A stretch of 7,254 nt of DNA from Pseudomonadales bacterium (GTDB taxonomy: Bacteria; Pseudomonadota; Gammaproteobacteria; Pseudomonadales; Azotimanducaceae). This document shows, piece by piece, positions 6,172 to 7,254 of this stretch. How positions within the stretch are numbered: the stretch's first letter is position 1; each line of letters begins with the position of its first letter. A program made the translations under genes and the position numbers. The stretch covers positions 3,038 through 10,291 of the forward strand of contig JAKUTI010000088.1 in NCBI GenBank assembly GCA_022448765.1, written 5' to 3'. A model generated the notes under the pieces. That model was not told the origin of the DNA. It was given only the letters and a program-made list of their open reading frames with translations, and did no database searches.

Positions 6172-7143
6172 TTATGGATCGATTCGATCCCTAGAGAAGA
6201 CACGATGCCCTTTGTGACCACGCGCGTCCAGCAGATGTACCAATCCTCGTGGCCCAACGAGATGGGCCGCCCCAACGAGCACGAAATACGTGCCTGGTGT
6301 TGCGAGGAAGGTCTCGATTTTTTGTGCAAAACGGATGTTGCGCTGATTTATAAGGCGATCTTGGAAGTCGCGGTAATCTGCGGAGTGATGGTCACGATCG
6401 CGCAGAAGTTGGATGAGGGATTCGTCGTTGCCTGATAGCCACGCGGACATTAGTGCAACAAATTCAGCGCTAAATTCTTTGTGGCCTATCAGACTTTCGT
6501 CAAATAGCTCGAGTTGTACGTCGACGGTGGTGTTTGCGATGAGGAGCAATTGTTCCTCGGCGCTTTCGAGTTCCAACACCTCGCGCCGACCCGCTCGGCG
6601 TAGAAATTGTTGTTCCATGCCCCAGTTGGCGTAATAACCGAGCGAGTTGAGACGCGCTCGCGAAATCTGCATGGCGACAAGCGAAGGTTTAAACCGACCA
6701 AGCGACTCGTAATTAATGTTCAGTTGCGGAAGAAGGCAAGACAGCCGGTTTCGTCTGGTGTCGTTAAGCAAGCTACGTAGGCGGCTATTGTTCGGAAGTA
6801 AAAGATGCTCCGTTACCCAAGTTGGATTGAGGAGGTTTGGTGACGTTATATCGACTTCGACAGCCAGGTGGGTTGACTGTTGAAATGCGCTTTCAAGCCG
6901 ATCGGGAAGTGTTCTCAGGGTTGCGTTTAATGCATGAATTGAGCCGACAAGGTAGAGCTCCCCCGTTGATTTACGGTAGCGCCACATGAAAAGAGGCGAG
7001 GCGCGATGCCCGTCGGGCCGACTTAATTCAGGAGTTGCCGGAGCATTGGCCCGGCGCAAATCTTGCGGGCATTCGGTCGCACTCACGGATCCCACACACT
7101 GGATAAGGAGGAATAGGCTAAGACCTGACCATGTCCGGTACAT
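6172..7143 (-). CDS. TraB/GumN (Tiki-like) family protein with signal peptide
   Basis: This 323-residue protein fits the bacterial TraB/GumN family, related to the Tiki metalloproteases. The two signature motifs are present: GSIH (67-70) in ELYLVGSIHAL after a short strand, and GAAH (291-294) in YFVLVGAAHLVGPRGLVHLL near the C-terminus. Between them are GMEQQFLRRA (175-184), ELESAEEQL (191-199) and RNIRFAQKI (268-276), at the usual places. Residues 1-22 (MYRTW, then a hydrophobic stretch ending SVSA) look like a Sec signal peptide with cleavage before TEC, so it is probably periplasmic. LIQC is not a valid lipobox, because glutamine stands before the cysteine. The role of bacterial members is poorly known; protease activity is inference from the Tiki relatives. 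The ATG at 7143 has only a weak ribosome site, with CAACAG just upstream, and lies 21 bp after the stop of the upstream gene, suggesting an operon. Confidence 0.82.
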   Translation of the reverse strand: MYRTWSGLSLFLLIQCVGSVSATECPQDLRRANAPATPELSRPDGHRASPLFMWRYRKSTGELYLVGSIHALNATLRTLPDRLESAFQQSTHLAVEVDITSPNLLNPTWVTEHLLLPNNSRLRSLLNDTRRNRLSCLLPQLNINYESLGRFKPSLVAMQISRARLNSLGYYANWGMEQQFLRRAGRREVLELESAEEQLLLIANTTVDVQLELFDESLIGHKEFSAEFVALMSAWLSGNDESLIQLLRDRDHHSADYRDFQDRLINQRNIRFAQKIETFLATPGTYFVLVGAAHLVGPRGLVHLLDARGHKGHRVFSRDRIDP

Positions 7144-7164
7144 CTGTTGGGATTGGGCCCTCGT

Positions 7165-7254
7165 TCAGTCGCGCTCGATGTCTAAAGGAGTTTGTCCGCG
7201 TTGCGTGATGACCGCGCACAGTTCTTCCAGGGCCGCATCCAGAGCCGATTCGTC
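7165..7254 (-). CDS. Unidentified protein, last 29 codons only (cut by window edge)
   Basis: On the minus strand the frame from the right edge is open for 29 codons and ends in TGA at 7165-7167. The visible C-terminus is acidic and helical-looking, with ALDAALEELCAVITQRG, then TPLDIERD. Its stop lies 21 bp from the start of the TraB/GumN gene on the same strand, which is the main reason to believe it is coding. Too little is present to name a family. Confidence 0.5.
   Translation of the reverse strand, partial: DESALDAALEELCAVITQRGQTPLDIERD

Overview
This is a 7.25-kb chromosomal stretch of Bacteria with moderately high GC. It carries five complete protein genes that can be placed in families with good confidence, a sixth assigned to a family by its motifs (TraB/GumN), and two genes cut by the window edges. 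The mix suits a free-living, heterotrophic proteobacterium, perhaps a marine gammaproteobacterium: an AbgB-like amidohydrolase, a phytanoyl-CoA dioxygenase-family enzyme, an esterase-type serine hydrolase and an exported TraB/GumN protein. That placement rests on gene content alone and is only a guess. I see no tRNA, rRNA, CRISPR array, transposase or integrase.

Layout. Positions 1-774 (minus) hold most of a cysteine synthase, missing its C-terminus. It is divergent from a beta-lactamase-fold serine hydrolase at 872-2032 (plus). The 97 bp between them carry a direct repeat, an inverted repeat and a -10-like hexamer. The hydrolase runs tail to tail, with only 18 bp between, into a PhyH-family dioxygenase at 2051-2899 (minus) that starts with TTG. 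A 238-bp divergent spacer with a perfect tandem 8-mer (TTGATCAT twice) leads to a two-gene plus-strand operon. Its first gene is an AbgB-like M20 amidohydrolase with an apparent export signal (3138-4562). It overlaps by ATGA a 6-phosphogluconate-dehydrogenase-like NAD(P) oxidoreductase (4559-5383). The last 1.8 kb are a minus-strand run, probably one transcript: the 3' end of an unidentified gene (7165-7254), then a signal-peptide TraB/GumN protein (6172-7143), then an atypical short-chain dehydrogenase (5431-6147).

How the genes fit together. Only the amidohydrolase and reductase pair is tied tightly by sequence, through start/stop overlap, which suggests they act on one substrate route: hydrolysis of an amide or N-acyl amino acid, then an oxidation or reduction. 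The other genes look like single-gene metabolic units in alternating orientation. The window reads as ordinary accessory metabolism, and no defence or mobile system is visible. The points most worth checking are the short-chain dehydrogenase that lacks the catalytic Tyr and Lys, the exported AbgB-like enzyme coupled to a reductase, and the repeat-rich divergent spacers.
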